From contig NZ_BMWZ01000002.1 of assembly GCF_014651495.1 (NCBI RefSeq), positions 248,001-312,000 on the forward strand: 64,000 nt of DNA. The letters run 5' to 3'. Positions within the stretch are counted from its first letter, which is position 1. Each line of letters begins with the position of its first letter. The notes under the pieces are model-generated. The model was not told where the DNA came from, searched no databases, and saw only the letters and a list, made by a program, of their open reading frames with translations. This DNA comes from Algibacter mikhailovii. GTDB taxonomy: Bacteria > Bacteroidota > Bacteroidia > Flavobacteriales > Flavobacteriaceae. Positions 7,971 through 16,734 of this stretch are shown here, piece after piece. The position numbers and the translations under genes were made by a program.

Positions 7971-8873
7971 ATGAATAATTTCAAGGTTTCTGTGCAGGAA
8001 ACATCCAATACTTCTATAGTAAAGTTTGAAGTAAACCAGTTTATAACAAAGCATCAAAGTTTCGAATTTAATAATATAGATGAGGCTAAATCTTCACCTT
8101 TAGCTCAACAATTATTCTATTTACCTTTTGTTAAAAAAGTTTATATCTCAGGAAATTTTGTAGCCGTTGAACGCTATAACATAGTAGAATGGAGTGATGT
8201 CCAAGACGAAGTAGCAGAACAGATAGAAGCGTATTTAAACGAAGGAGGTATAGTGGTAGAAGATACGGCTGCGCCAAAAAAGGTGCCAGTAACGGTTTAT
8301 GCCGAAAGCACACCAAACCCATCAGTAATGAAGTTTGTATCTAATAAAAAAATAGTTACAACACTTTTTGAATTTACTTCTATTGATGACGCAAAATTAT
8401 CACCATTAGCGATAGAACTTTTTCACTTTCCTTTTGTTAAAAGCGTTTTTCTAGATGAAAACTATGTCTCTATCACAAAATATGACATGGCAGAATGGCA
8501 AGATATTACTATTGAAATTCGTGAATTCATTAAAAATTATATCGAACAGGGTAAAGAAGTTGTGTTAGCCAATGCTGCTGAAACCCTAAAAAAATCCTCA
8601 GAACAATTAGATAGTCATTTCGAAACCTTAGATGACACTTCTAAAGAAATAATAAATATACTTGAAGAATATGTGAAACCTGCTGTGGCAAGTGATGGCG
8701 GTAACATTCAGTTTATTTCTTATGATGCTAACACAAAAAATGTGAGTGTTATGCTTCAAGGGGCATGTAGTGGTTGCCCTTCTTCAACGTACACCCTAAA
8801 AAGTGGCATTGAAAATATGCTAAAAGAAATGTTACCGGGAAAAATAGAAATGGTAGAAGCCATAAACGGATAA
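7971..8873 (+). CDS. NifU/Nfu-family iron-sulfur assembly protein with duplicated N-terminal domain
   Basis: Fe-S cluster carrier. Two Nfu N-terminal-type domains lie in tandem (about 8-95 and 105-200); both share a core of the form F-I-D-A-K-S-PLA-LF-PFVK-V and end with a Y..xEW segment. The C-terminal NifU domain (about 220-300) carries the cluster-binding CxxC in GACSGCPSS (C266 and C269). The protein is cytoplasmic. About 300 residues with a doubled N domain is, as far as I recall, usual for Flavobacteriia but longer than the single-N Nfu proteins of other groups. A good terminator follows at 8897-8922, so it is probably a single-gene transcript. Confidence 0.92.
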   Translation: MNNFKVSVQETSNTSIVKFEVNQFITKHQSFEFNNIDEAKSSPLAQQLFYLPFVKKVYISGNFVAVERYNIVEWSDVQDEVAEQIEAYLNEGGIVVEDTAAPKKVPVTVYAESTPNPSVMKFVSNKKIVTTLFEFTSIDDAKLSPLAIELFHFPFVKSVFLDENYVSITKYDMAEWQDITIEIREFIKNYIEQGKEVVLANAAETLKKSSEQLDSHFETLDDTSKEIINILEEYVKPAVASDGGNIQFISYDANTKNVSVMLQGACSGCPSSTYTLKSGIENMLKEMLPGKIEMVEAING

Positions 8874-8896
8874 TAAAACAAATAAAAGTAAAACAG

Positions 8897-8922
8897 GCGT
8901 TCATCACATGAGCGCTTTTTTT
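8897..8922 (+). terminator. Rho-independent terminator after the nfu-type gene
   Basis: Hairpin with an 8-bp stem (8897-8904 with 8908-8915, one G-T pair), 3-nt loop, followed directly by seven T residues. It lies 24 bp past the stop codon of the Nfu-type gene. Confidence 0.8.
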
Positions 8923-8937
8923 ATGCTCAATTTTAGC

Positions 8938-8945
8938 TAACTTTG
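8938..8945 (+). promoter_or_regulatory. Candidate -7 box immediately before the DUF255 gene
   Basis: TAACTTTG matches TAnnTTTG and ends only 4 bp before the ATG at 8950. If used, transcription would start at or next to the start codon, giving a leaderless or nearly leaderless mRNA. The -33 position falls in the preceding terminator T run, so no TTG is seen. Confidence 0.4.
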
Positions 8946-8949
8946 AAAC

Positions 8950-11055
8950 ATGACATATCTCAAAATATTTATAGCAGTTCTTTTACTTACAGGTTGTAAA
9001 GGCAAGAATTCAGAGCCCATGGAACATCCATATACCAATAATTTAATAAATGAATCGAGCCCCTATTTATTGCAGCATGCACACAATCCAGTAAACTGGA
9101 ATCCATGGAATGAAAAAACACTTGATCAGGCCAAATCAGAAAAAAAGTTAATTCTCATTAGTGTTGGGTATGCCGCTTGCCACTGGTGTCATGTTATGGA
9201 ACATGAGAGTTTTGAAGACAGTTTAGTAGCACAAGTAATGAATAAGAATTTCATTAATATTAAAGTAGATCGCGAAGAACGGCCTGATGTAGATCAAGTT
9301 TATATGAGTGCAGTGCAACTGATGACTGGTAGTGGAGGTTGGCCAATGAATGTTATTGCTCTTCCTGATGGTAGACCTGTTTGGGGAGGAACCTATTTTG
9401 AAAAAGATCAATGGTTAAGTGCACTTGAACAAATCTCTAAGTTATATGAAGAAGATCCCAACAAACTTCTGGAATATGCTGATAAACTAGAACAAGGTAT
9501 AAAATCGCTTGGTGTAGTTGCCTTAAATAATGAAACCCCAAAATTTGAAAAAACCTTTATCGATAAGGCTTTAGAAAATTGGACAAATCAGTTTGATCAT
9601 GAACTCGGAGGCTTAAGTAATGTGCCCAAATTTATGATGCCCAATAACTATCATTTTTTATTGAGATATGCCTATCAAACTGATGACAAAATGCTCCAAG
9701 ATTACGTTAATTTAACACTAAAAAAAATGGCGTATGGTGGCATCTTTGATCAAATAGGTGGAGGATTTTCTAGATATTCGGTTGATGCGAAATGGCATGT
9801 TCCTCATTTTGAAAAAATGCTTTATGATAATGGTCAGTTAGTTAGTTTGTATGCTGATGCTTACCTCATCATGAAAGATGAATTATATAAAAATATTGTT
9901 ACCCAAACATTGGAATATGTTCAAAATGAAATGACCACTGAAAATGGTGCATTCTATTCTTCCTTAGACGCTGACAGCACTACTCAAGCTGGCGAACTAG
10001 AAGAAGGTGCCTTTTATATCTGGACGGAAGATGAGCTTAAATCTCTTCTAAAAGAAGATTTTGATCTCTTCTCCGATTACTATAATGTGAACAATTATGG
10101 CGCATGGGAGCATAATAATTATGTCTTGATTAGAAAAGAAGATGACGCATCCATAATAAAAAAACATCAAATAGACGCCAATACCCTATCATCAAAAATA
10201 GAAAACTGGAAAACAGTACTCCTTAAAGAACGTAACAAAAGGGCTAAACCTAGATTAGATGATAAAACCCTGACGTCTTGGAATGCATTAATGCTTAAAG
10301 GTTATGTAGATGCCTATCGTGTTTTTGGCAATAAGGAATACCTAGATTCTGCTATAAAAAACGCAACGTTTATTATAGAAAACCAGCTGAGAGCAGATGG
10401 CGGCCTCAACCACACGTATAAAAACGGGGTTAGCAAAATCAATGGCTATCTGGAAGATTATGCCGCAACTATTGATGCCTTTATTGCCCTTTATGAAAAC
10501 ACCTTAAATGAACAATGGCTAAATAAGGCTAAGGAGTTAAGCGATTATAGTTTTAATCATTATTTTGACAAGTCGAGTAGTATGTTCTTTTTTACATCCA
10601 ATGAAGACGAATCCTTAGTAGCTAGAAGCACAGAATACCGAGATAATGTTATACCAGCTAGCAACTCCATCATGGCTAAAAATCTATTTAAGTTATCCCA
10701 CTTTTTTGACAATACCCATTATGCACAAACTGCTATAACCATGCTTAACAACGTTAAACCCGAAATGCAAGAGTATCCCTCTGGCTACTCTAATTGGTTT
10801 GATTTAATGTTGAATTACACCCAACCTTATTATGAAGTGGCCATAGTTGGTAAAGAGGCTAAGGATAAAATTAACGACTTAAACAAAACTTATATCCCAA
10901 ATAAATTGATTGTAGGTAGCGTTTCAGAAAACAATATGCCTTTATTGAAAAATAGATATAATCCTGAAAAAACGCTAATATATGTGTGCGTAAACAAGGC
11001 CTGCAAACTACCTGTGTCAGATATTAATGAGGCTATAAAACTTTTAAAAGAATGA
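8950..11055 (+). CDS. Thioredoxin-domain lipoprotein (DUF255, YyaL/SPATA20 type)
   Basis: Homologue of the DUF255/YyaL family: an N-terminal thioredoxin-like domain followed by an alpha/alpha six-barrel resembling glycosidases or epimerases. Visible signs are a short lipoprotein signal with lipobox LLTGC (C16), the family motif [14 protein letters not shown] (about 37-50), the redox-like motif CHWC (77-80) in [23 protein letters not shown], and SGGWPMNV. The 701-residue length is normal for the family. The lipobox means it is membrane anchored, which is noteworthy because many family members are cytosolic. Biochemical role is not established. Its stop overlaps the start of the DUF1304 gene by 4 bp. 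Confidence 0.9.
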   Translation: MTYLKIFIAVLLLTGCKGKNSEPMEHPYTNNLINESSPYLLQHAHNPVNWNPWNEKTLDQAKSEKKLILISVGYAACHWCHVMEHESFEDSLVAQVMNKNFINIKVDREERPDVDQVYMSAVQLMTGSGGWPMNVIALPDGRPVWGGTYFEKDQWLSALEQISKLYEEDPNKLLEYADKLEQGIKSLGVVALNNETPKFEKTFIDKALENWTNQFDHELGGLSNVPKFMMPNNYHFLLRYAYQTDDKMLQDYVNLTLKKMAYGGIFDQIGGGFSRYSVDAKWHVPHFEKMLYDNGQLVSLYADAYLIMKDELYKNIVTQTLEYVQNEMTTENGAFYSSLDADSTTQAGELEEGAFYIWTEDELKSLLKEDFDLFSDYYNVNNYGAWEHNNYVLIRKEDDASIIKKHQIDANTLSSKIENWKTVLLKERNKRAKPRLDDKTLTSWNALMLKGYVDAYRVFGNKEYLDSAIKNATFIIENQLRADGGLNHTYKNGVSKINGYLEDYAATIDAFIALYENTLNEQWLNKAKELSDYSFNHYFDKSSSMFFFTSNEDESLVARSTEYRDNVIPASNSIMAKNLFKLSHFFDNTHYAQTAITMLNNVKPEMQEYPSGYSNWFDLMLNYTQPYYEVAIVGKEAKDKINDLNKTYIPNKLIVGSVSENNMPLLKNRYNPEKTLIYVCVNKACKLPVSDINEAIKLLKE

Positions 11056-11405
11056 GTGTTTTAACTATCATATTAATTTGTATAGTAGCCCTAGAGCATA
11101 TCTATTTTCTGATTTTAGAAATGTTTTTATGGACTACGCCAAAGGGCATTAAAGCCTTTGGTTTAAAATCAAAACAGTTTGCAGAAGACACAAAAGTATT
11201 GGCCGCCAATCAAGGACTATATAACGGTTTTTTAGCTCTTGGTCTAATATTTTCTGTCATAGAAAAAGATTTAAGATATGCCGTTTTTTTTCTATTTTGT
11301 GTGACTATCGCCGGCATTTTTGGTGCTTACTCAACAAAGCAAATTAAATTATTCTACATTCAAGCGATTCCCGCAATATTGGCCTTAGTGAGCTGCATAT
11401 TATAA
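11052..11405 (+). CDS. DUF1304 integral membrane protein
   Basis: Small membrane protein with about four predicted helices (roughly residues 3-24, 50-70, 76-95, 98-116). Recognised from the DUF1304 pattern: [13 protein letters not shown] near residues 14-26, [11 protein letters not shown] near 54-64 and GIFGAYS near 85-91. Function is unknown. The ATG overlaps the stop of the upstream DUF255 gene (ATGA), indicating translational coupling and a shared transcript. Confidence 0.85.
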   Translation: MSVLTIILICIVALEHIYFLILEMFLWTTPKGIKAFGLKSKQFAEDTKVLAANQGLYNGFLALGLIFSVIEKDLRYAVFFLFCVTIAGIFGAYSTKQIKLFYIQAIPAILALVSCIL

Positions 11406-11485
11406 AAAACAATGATAATTCACTTTAAGTTAAAAAAAAACATTAAATAGTTTTAATTTTACATATCTAATAAATTAAAAAAAAT

Positions 11486-12310
11486 ATGGATTTAGAAAAC
11501 ATTGACACATCAAAATGGGCTGACTTAGCCTTAGATTATGGCGTAGAATACGGACTTAAAATTCTTGCAGCTGCCGCCATATGGATTATTGGTTCTTGGA
11601 TTATCAAAAAATTACTAAAAGGCACTAAAAATTTTATGTCTAAAAGTAGTTATGAGGAAAGTCTTCAGAAGTTTTTATTAAACTTATTAAACTGGGTTTT
11701 AAAAATTGTATTAATTGTTATTGTTCTTGGAACAGTTGGCATTGAAACCACTTCATTTGCTGCATTAATTGCTGCTGCAGGTTTAGCCATTGGTTTAGCA
11801 TTACAAGGTTCTTTAGGTAATTTTGCCGGGGGAGTTTTGATTATGATTTTTAAGCCATTTAAACTTGGTGATTTAATTGAAGCTCAAGGTGAAATTGGTG
11901 TTGTAAAAGAAATTGAAATATTCACTACCAAACTTACGGGCTTATCAAATAAAGAAATTATTATTCCTAATGGTTCATTATCCAACGGAAATATAGTTAA
12001 TTATAGTACAGAAGGTACGCGTCGTGTAGACCTTACCATTGGAGTAAGCTATGAGGCAGATATCAAGAAAACTAAAGAGATATTAATGGAAGTCCTTACC
12101 TCTGACCCGAAGGTTCTAAAAGACCCAGCACCCTCTGTAAATGTTTCAGAGCTTGCTGATAGCTCTGTGAATTTTGCAGTAAGACCTTGGAGTACTACCG
12201 CAGATTACTGGGATGTTTATTTTGGTATAACAGAAAAGGCTAAAATAGCTTTAGATAAAGCTGGTATAGAAATTCCTTTCCCACAGGTAGTAGTTCACAA
12301 AAACAGCTAA
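11486..12310 (+). CDS. Small-conductance mechanosensitive channel (MscS family)
   Basis: Inner-membrane osmotic-release channel. Three N-terminal helices are predicted (about 20-42, 63-85, 88-118); the third contains the pore motif with small residues, GLAIGLALQGSLGNFAGG, followed by the beta domain segment FKPFKLGD and the conserved IPNG. The 274-residue length fits the minimal MscS type. The gene converges with tsaB and their ends overlap by 4 bp (12307-12310): the TAA of this gene and the TAG of tsaB share bases. A perfect 15-bp hairpin 51 bp past the stop, inside tsaB, is the only visible terminator candidate. Confidence 0.93.
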   Translation: MDLENIDTSKWADLALDYGVEYGLKILAAAAIWIIGSWIIKKLLKGTKNFMSKSSYEESLQKFLLNLLNWVLKIVLIVIVLGTVGIETTSFAALIAAAGLAIGLALQGSLGNFAGGVLIMIFKPFKLGDLIEAQGEIGVVKEIEIFTTKLTGLSNKEIIIPNGSLSNGNIVNYSTEGTRRVDLTIGVSYEADIKKTKEILMEVLTSDPKVLKDPAPSVNVSELADSSVNFAVRPWSTTADYWDVYFGITEKAKIALDKAGIEIPFPQVVVHKNS

Positions 12311-12987
12311 GATTTAGGCTTGGGTTTTAGTGCTACAAAATCTTTTAAATAATAAGGTTCAAAATAAGCAACATCCTCGATGTTGCTTATTTTATATTTA
12401 TTAAAGGCTAATAAACTCATTTCTTTAGCTGAAGGCAATCTATCCTCGATAAAGGCGGCATTTGGGTGTTGAATTAGTGTTTTTGTTTTTTCTACACCAT
12501 TACCAATAAAATAGACCTTACCTTTTTCAAGGTACTCAGCAAATGAAGAAGCTTCTAAAATCTCTGCTTGCGTTTCCCTTATTTGCCTATAATTGGTGTC
12601 AAAAATTGCGGAATACACCTCCATGCGTCTAGCATCAAGCATGGCAACTATATACCCGTCTTGCAATTCAACTTGATACGCCAAGGCCATTAAGGTAGAT
12701 ACAGAGATTAAAGGTTTATCAAGAGCGAAGGACAAACCTTTCGCTGAAGAAACCCCTATACGCAAACCGGTGTAAGACCCTGGCCCTTTACTAACAGCAA
12801 TGGCAGATAAATCAGTGGCACTTATATGGGCTTCTTTTAAAACCGATTCAATATAAACATGTAATCTTTCTGCATGAGAATAACTCCTATCGTTATCTTC
12901 TTTCAAAGCAATGGTTTTGCCGTTTTTGGAAAGCGCTACAGAACAATTGGTAGTCGCTGTTTCAATATTAAGTATATATGTACTCAA
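12307..12987 (-). CDS. tsaB: tRNA threonylcarbamoyladenosine biosynthesis protein TsaB
   Basis: Non-catalytic dimerisation subunit of the complex (TsaB-TsaD-TsaE) that makes t6A at position 37 of ANN-decoding tRNAs. It starts with the ASKHA-type phosphate loop LNIETATTNCSVAL, followed by the family segment SKGPGSYTGLRIGVSSAKGL split across residues about 66-85 and VAMLDARRMEVYSA near 114-127. The 226-residue length is usual. It is the last gene of the export operon, 1 bp after the TolC gene, so its expression may depend on that promoter. Cytoplasmic. Ends overlap convergent mscS. Confidence 0.95.
   Translation of the reverse strand: MSTYILNIETATTNCSVALSKNGKTIALKEDNDRSYSHAERLHVYIESVLKEAHISATDLSAIAVSKGPGSYTGLRIGVSSAKGLSFALDKPLISVSTLMALAYQVELQDGYIVAMLDARRMEVYSAIFDTNYRQIRETQAEILEASSFAEYLEKGKVYFIGNGVEKTKTLIQHPNAAFIEDRLPSAKEMSLLAFNKYKISNIEDVAYFEPYYLKDFVALKPKPKS
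12361..12393 (+). terminator. Perfect hairpin inside the tsaB 3' end, likely mscS terminator
   Basis: A 15-bp perfect stem (12361-12375 with 12379-12393) and 3-nt loop, with four T residues forming the end of the second arm and an AT-rich tail on the plus strand. It lies 51 bp after the mscS stop but within the last about 30 codons of convergent tsaB, where it encodes the stretch KISNIEDVAYF. The minus-strand side has no T run, so it should act on mscS transcripts only. Confidence 0.55.
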
Positions 12988-12988
12988 A

Positions 12989-14377
12989 TTAATTGATTAA
13001 AGGTTTGCCCAGGTAAAAGTCTAAAACTTTTGTCTTAAACACAAAATTATATTTAGAATTGATAAGATTAGATTCTGCATTAATTAAACGATTTCTCACT
13101 TGCTCAAATTCAAAGGCATTCATAACACCCAAGTTATAACTTTCCTCTGCATTTTTAAAAGCCTCTTTTTGGGCTTCTAAAGAAACCTTAGAAGCTTCAA
13201 ATTGATTAAAAGCTGCTTTAGCATCTGCATAGGCCTGCTCAATATTTGTTCTTAAATCCTGTTTCTCCTGTTCCAGAGCATAGGCAATACGTTCATTATT
13301 GATTCTAGCTCTATTTACATTAGCCTTTGTCTGTAATCTATTAAATATAGGAACACTCAAATTAAACCCAAAATTATACCCTAGATTATCACTTAATTGT
13401 TTCCCAAATCCATTGGGTATAAAAATAATGTTTGGTGGATTATCTGGATCGATAATAGGCCTTACATCATCCTGTCCTTGCTGATGTTGGTAAGAAGTAA
13501 ACATCCCTGCTCCAAAACTAAGTGTTGGATAGTAGGCACTTTTTGCAATATCAACACCTAATTCAGAGTCTTCAATATTCAATTCGGCTTGCCTAATTTC
13601 TGGTCTGCTGGTAAGCGCGTAGTCATAAATATCATCAGCGCTTTTATGTTCCAACAATACAGCTGGTAATTGCATTTCCATATCTTCAACATCAAATCCT
13701 CGATGAGAAATTTGTAGCAATTGAGCCAAGCTTAATAAGGCCAAATCTACATTGTTTCTAACATTAGTTAATTGCTCTTGATCACTTGCCAATTGTGCCT
13801 GAACATCAAATAAATCTGCTTTCGGCCGCACCCCAGAGGCCACCAATTCTTTAATTTGCTCTAGACGTTTTTGAGTCACAAGAATTTGCTCATTGGCTAC
13901 TTTTAAGTTTTCTTTATTGAGAAGAACACTCAAATATTGATTCACTACATTAAGTGAAATATTATCTTTCAAAATTGCCAATTGTAACTTACTAGATTCA
14001 ATACCAAGCTTAGCTTGCTTATAAGTACTTGTATTTTGAAAACCATTAAAAAGTATAACTCCCGTATTCAATCCAAAAGTATTCCCGCGAGCATCTGTAG
14101 AAATTCGACGTTGATCCTGATCAATAAATGACCCAAAATTATAACTCTGTGTAGCCGATCCCGCTAAATTTGGCATGAAATTACCCTTAGCTGTAATTAA
14201 GTTTTCATCAGCTGTACTAACGTCGAGCGTGGTTTGTTTCACTCTAATATTGTTCTCCAATGTATAATCTACACATTCTTTTAAAGACCAAACCTTAGTT
14301 TCCTGACCTAAAGCAGAAAGTGATATTAAGGCCACAAAAAGTAAGCCCACTAAATTATGCTTCTTCATCTTCTTCAT
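12989..14377 (-). CDS. TolC-family outer membrane efflux protein
   Basis: Outer-membrane channel of the TolC type, 462 residues, with signal peptide (ending SALGQ) and two OEP repeats of long amphipathic helices (about 30-220 and 250-455). The opening WSLKECVDYTLENNIRVKQ pattern is typical of Bacteroidota members. It follows the adaptor gene with a 23-bp overlap (14355-14377); an in-frame ATG three codons downstream (14368) would shorten this. Together with the adaptor, two permeases and ATPase it forms a tripartite ABC export machine. Substrate cannot be read from sequence. Confidence 0.92.
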   Translation of the reverse strand: MKKMKKHNLVGLLFVALISLSALGQETKVWSLKECVDYTLENNIRVKQTTLDVSTADENLITAKGNFMPNLAGSATQSYNFGSFIDQDQRRISTDARGNTFGLNTGVILFNGFQNTSTYKQAKLGIESSKLQLAILKDNISLNVVNQYLSVLLNKENLKVANEQILVTQKRLEQIKELVASGVRPKADLFDVQAQLASDQEQLTNVRNNVDLALLSLAQLLQISHRGFDVEDMEMQLPAVLLEHKSADDIYDYALTSRPEIRQAELNIEDSELGVDIAKSAYYPTLSFGAGMFTSYQHQQGQDDVRPIIDPDNPPNIIFIPNGFGKQLSDNLGYNFGFNLSVPIFNRLQTKANVNRARINNERIAYALEQEKQDLRTNIEQAYADAKAAFNQFEASKVSLEAQKEAFKNAEESYNLGVMNAFEFEQVRNRLINAESNLINSKYNFVFKTKVLDFYLGKPLIN

Positions 14378-15473
14378 TATCTTTTGATGCCTTATTCCAA
14401 ATCTTTATTTTATCACCTTCCTTAATACCATCAAGAATTTCAATATTGATACCGTCTGAAAGTCCAAGTTCAACATCACGCTTCTTAAACTTATTATCCT
14501 CCTGCATGATTTCAACAAAAGGCTTTTCTGTTATTCTATTGTATTGAAGAAGCGCTTCTCTAATGGCTAGTACGCTATCTTTGGCTTCTAAATCAATTTC
14601 CGCATTTGCGCTATACCCCGCCCTTATGTTAGCTATAGAATCAATAGTCACATCTGCTTTAATGGTGAATTGTACCGCGCCGTTCTCCTCGATACCCTTT
14701 GGTGCTACAAATGTTAATGTAGCTGGAAATTCTTTATCTTGTATAGCTCCTAAAATCACTTTTATTTCCTTGCCTTCACTCACTTTACCCACTTCGGCTT
14801 CATCCAGTTTTCCTTCAAAAATCATAAAACTCATATTAGCAATTGTGGCTATAGTTGTACCTGCATTAAAGTTATTACTCTGTATGACTTGGTCTCCTTC
14901 CCGCACAGGAATTTCAAGTATTGTACCTGATATTTGAGCAATGATATTGGTGTTTGCAGAACTGCCTCCAGAGATAGATCCCATTTTTATAATCTGATAA
15001 TCATTCTGTGTTTGAGTCAATGATTCTTTTGCCTGAAAATAAGACAGTTCACTGTTTTCAAAATCTTGCTTAGATATCACCCCTTTATCGTAAAGTGCTT
15101 TATTTCTATTGTATAATGTTTTTGCATTTTCAAATGATAATTTGGCTGTTGCAATTCTACTCTTAGCACTTACAAGATTTTGCTCATTTGGAACCACCCG
15201 AATATTAGCAATTAAATCTCCCTTTTTTACCACATCCCCTTCTTCAACTAAAATCTTATCTACAATTCCCGAAATTTGAGGTTTAAGTTCAATCTCTTCT
15301 TCAGGGTTTAATTTGCCAGTTGCAACGGCTTTAGTATTTATAGAGGTATAAAACGGTTCTTCTACCTTATAATCCACAATACTCTTAGAATTAGCGTCCT
15401 TAAAATACTTCAACACAAAAGCAAGCAGTACAATTACTACTAGGACTAAAATAATTTTTACTGTTTTATTCAT
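14355..15473 (-). CDS. Periplasmic adaptor (HlyD/MacA-type membrane fusion protein)
   Basis: Adaptor that bridges the ABC permeases and the TolC-type channel. One N-terminal anchoring helix (about 5-24), then a split biotinyl-lipoyl domain (first half LKPQISGIVDKILVEEGD, second half IAQISGTILEIPVREGD), a coiled-coil hairpin between them (about 110-160), a beta-barrel domain and membrane-proximal domain to about 340, and an acidic/charged tail. The length of 372 is normal for MacA-like proteins. It lies 14 bp after the permease gene and overlaps the TolC gene. Confidence 0.92.
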   Translation of the reverse strand: MNKTVKIILVLVVIVLLAFVLKYFKDANSKSIVDYKVEEPFYTSINTKAVATGKLNPEEEIELKPQISGIVDKILVEEGDVVKKGDLIANIRVVPNEQNLVSAKSRIATAKLSFENAKTLYNRNKALYDKGVISKQDFENSELSYFQAKESLTQTQNDYQIIKMGSISGGSSANTNIIAQISGTILEIPVREGDQVIQSNNFNAGTTIATIANMSFMIFEGKLDEAEVGKVSEGKEIKVILGAIQDKEFPATLTFVAPKGIEENGAVQFTIKADVTIDSIANIRAGYSANAEIDLEAKDSVLAIREALLQYNRITEKPFVEIMQEDNKFKKRDVELGLSDGINIEILDGIKEGDKIKIWNKASKDNEEDEEA

Positions 15474-15487
15474 TTTATTTTGATTAT

Positions 15488-16732
15488 TTATTCTTCTCTT
15501 AATGCCTCAATAGGTTTTACACTTGTTGCCTTAAAGGCAGGTATTAAACCTATTAATGTTCCTAAAATTATTAGAATTATCATGGCTAAAAACACGACAC
15601 CAATGGAAACAGAAGCGTTTACTATTGCCGCATCCTCTCCTTGACCAAAAAAATGATCTAGGGCAATTAAAATCCATCCTCCGGAAATAACACCAAATAA
15701 TCCCGCTAACAAGGTTAAAAAAACAGCCTCAACAACAATTTGCCTTTTAATCTCAAAGGGGGTTGCTCCCAAGGCACGCCTTAAACCAATTTCTTTGGTA
15801 CGTTCTTTAACCGTTATGAGTAAAATATTCCCAATTGCAAAAACTCCAGCTATTAATGTTGCAATACCAACAAACCAGGTTAAAAATTGCATGCCTTTTA
15901 AAAAGCCAGTTACCTTTCCAATTTCCTTGCCCGCATTAGCACTTGCTAATGCCCGGGTATCTTTAGGATGAATGTCGTTCAGATTTTTTAATAATAATTT
16001 AGTATCCTCCTCTATTTGCACAATATCATAATCTAGTTCCCCGGTTATCATTAACCACCCTATACGATCTCCCGTATTGTAAACTTGTCTAAACGTTGAA
16101 AACGGTATATGCACATCTGTTGATGGCCCTAAGTTTAAATTTCCACGTTCAAACATGCCAATAACTTTGAAATTGATATCATCAATCACAATATATTTAC
16201 CTATAACTTCTTCATTCTTTTCAAATAATTGTTCATAAGTCCCATCAGAAATAACAGCGACTTTTCTATGATTATCGATATCATTCTGATTTATAAAGCG
16301 GCCATGAATTAATTTTTTCTTTTGTAAATCATCCAACAAGGGATAATCTCCTGCCGTTCGAAAACTACCAGAAAGAAAATTTCGTTTAATCATTTTTGTT
16401 TGCTGAATTCTTGGGAGCACAAACTCAACACCTTCTACATTTTCTTCTATTTTTTTTGCGTCAGACAAAGACAAGTTTACACGTCTCCCTTCTTGAAACC
16501 CTTTAAATGGCATTCCTGTACTTTGTCCCCAAACAAATACACTATTCGTAGCAAAATCACCAAACAATCTGTTAAAGGCATTCTCTATACCTCTTGCTGA
16601 GCCCAACAATCCAATAAGTAATAAAATACCCCACCACACACCAACCATAGTTAGTATGGATCTTAGCTTATTTTTACTTAAGCTATCAAAAACTTCTTGC
16701 CACGTATCTCTATCTAATAAAAATTTTAGCAT
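15488..16732 (-). CDS. ABC transporter permease, MacB/FtsX type (second permease)
   Basis: Membrane subunit with the MacB topology: one N-terminal helix (about 22-42), a large periplasmic domain (about 45-275), and three C-terminal helices in the FtsX domain (about 285-308, 335-365, 375-400) including the segment VKERTKEIGLRRALGATP. It lacks an ATPase domain, unlike E. coli MacB, where ATPase and permease are fused. It is paired with the similar preceding gene; the two stop/start sites are 2 bp apart. Sequence divergence between the two permeases suggests a heteromeric transporter. Confidence 0.92.
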   Translation of the reverse strand: MLKFLLDRDTWQEVFDSLSKNKLRSILTMVGVWWGILLLIGLLGSARGIENAFNRLFGDFATNSVFVWGQSTGMPFKGFQEGRRVNLSLSDAKKIEENVEGVEFVLPRIQQTKMIKRNFLSGSFRTAGDYPLLDDLQKKKLIHGRFINQNDIDNHRKVAVISDGTYEQLFEKNEEVIGKYIVIDDINFKVIGMFERGNLNLGPSTDVHIPFSTFRQVYNTGDRIGWLMITGELDYDIVQIEEDTKLLLKNLNDIHPKDTRALASANAGKEIGKVTGFLKGMQFLTWFVGIATLIAGVFAIGNILLITVKERTKEIGLRRALGATPFEIKRQIVVEAVFLTLLAGLFGVISGGWILIALDHFFGQGEDAAIVNASVSIGVVFLAMIILIILGTLIGLIPAFKATSVKPIEALREE

Positions 16733-16734
16733 AA

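Noticed and set aside
7851-8057. 68-codon minus-strand reading frame over the start of the Nfu-type gene
   Set aside because: It is antisense to a well-supported gene and its promoter, with no family signal.
14563-14937. 124-codon plus-strand frame inside the adaptor gene
   Set aside because: Antisense to a clear HlyD-type gene; the Ser/Ala/Ile-rich translation is typical of a shadow frame.
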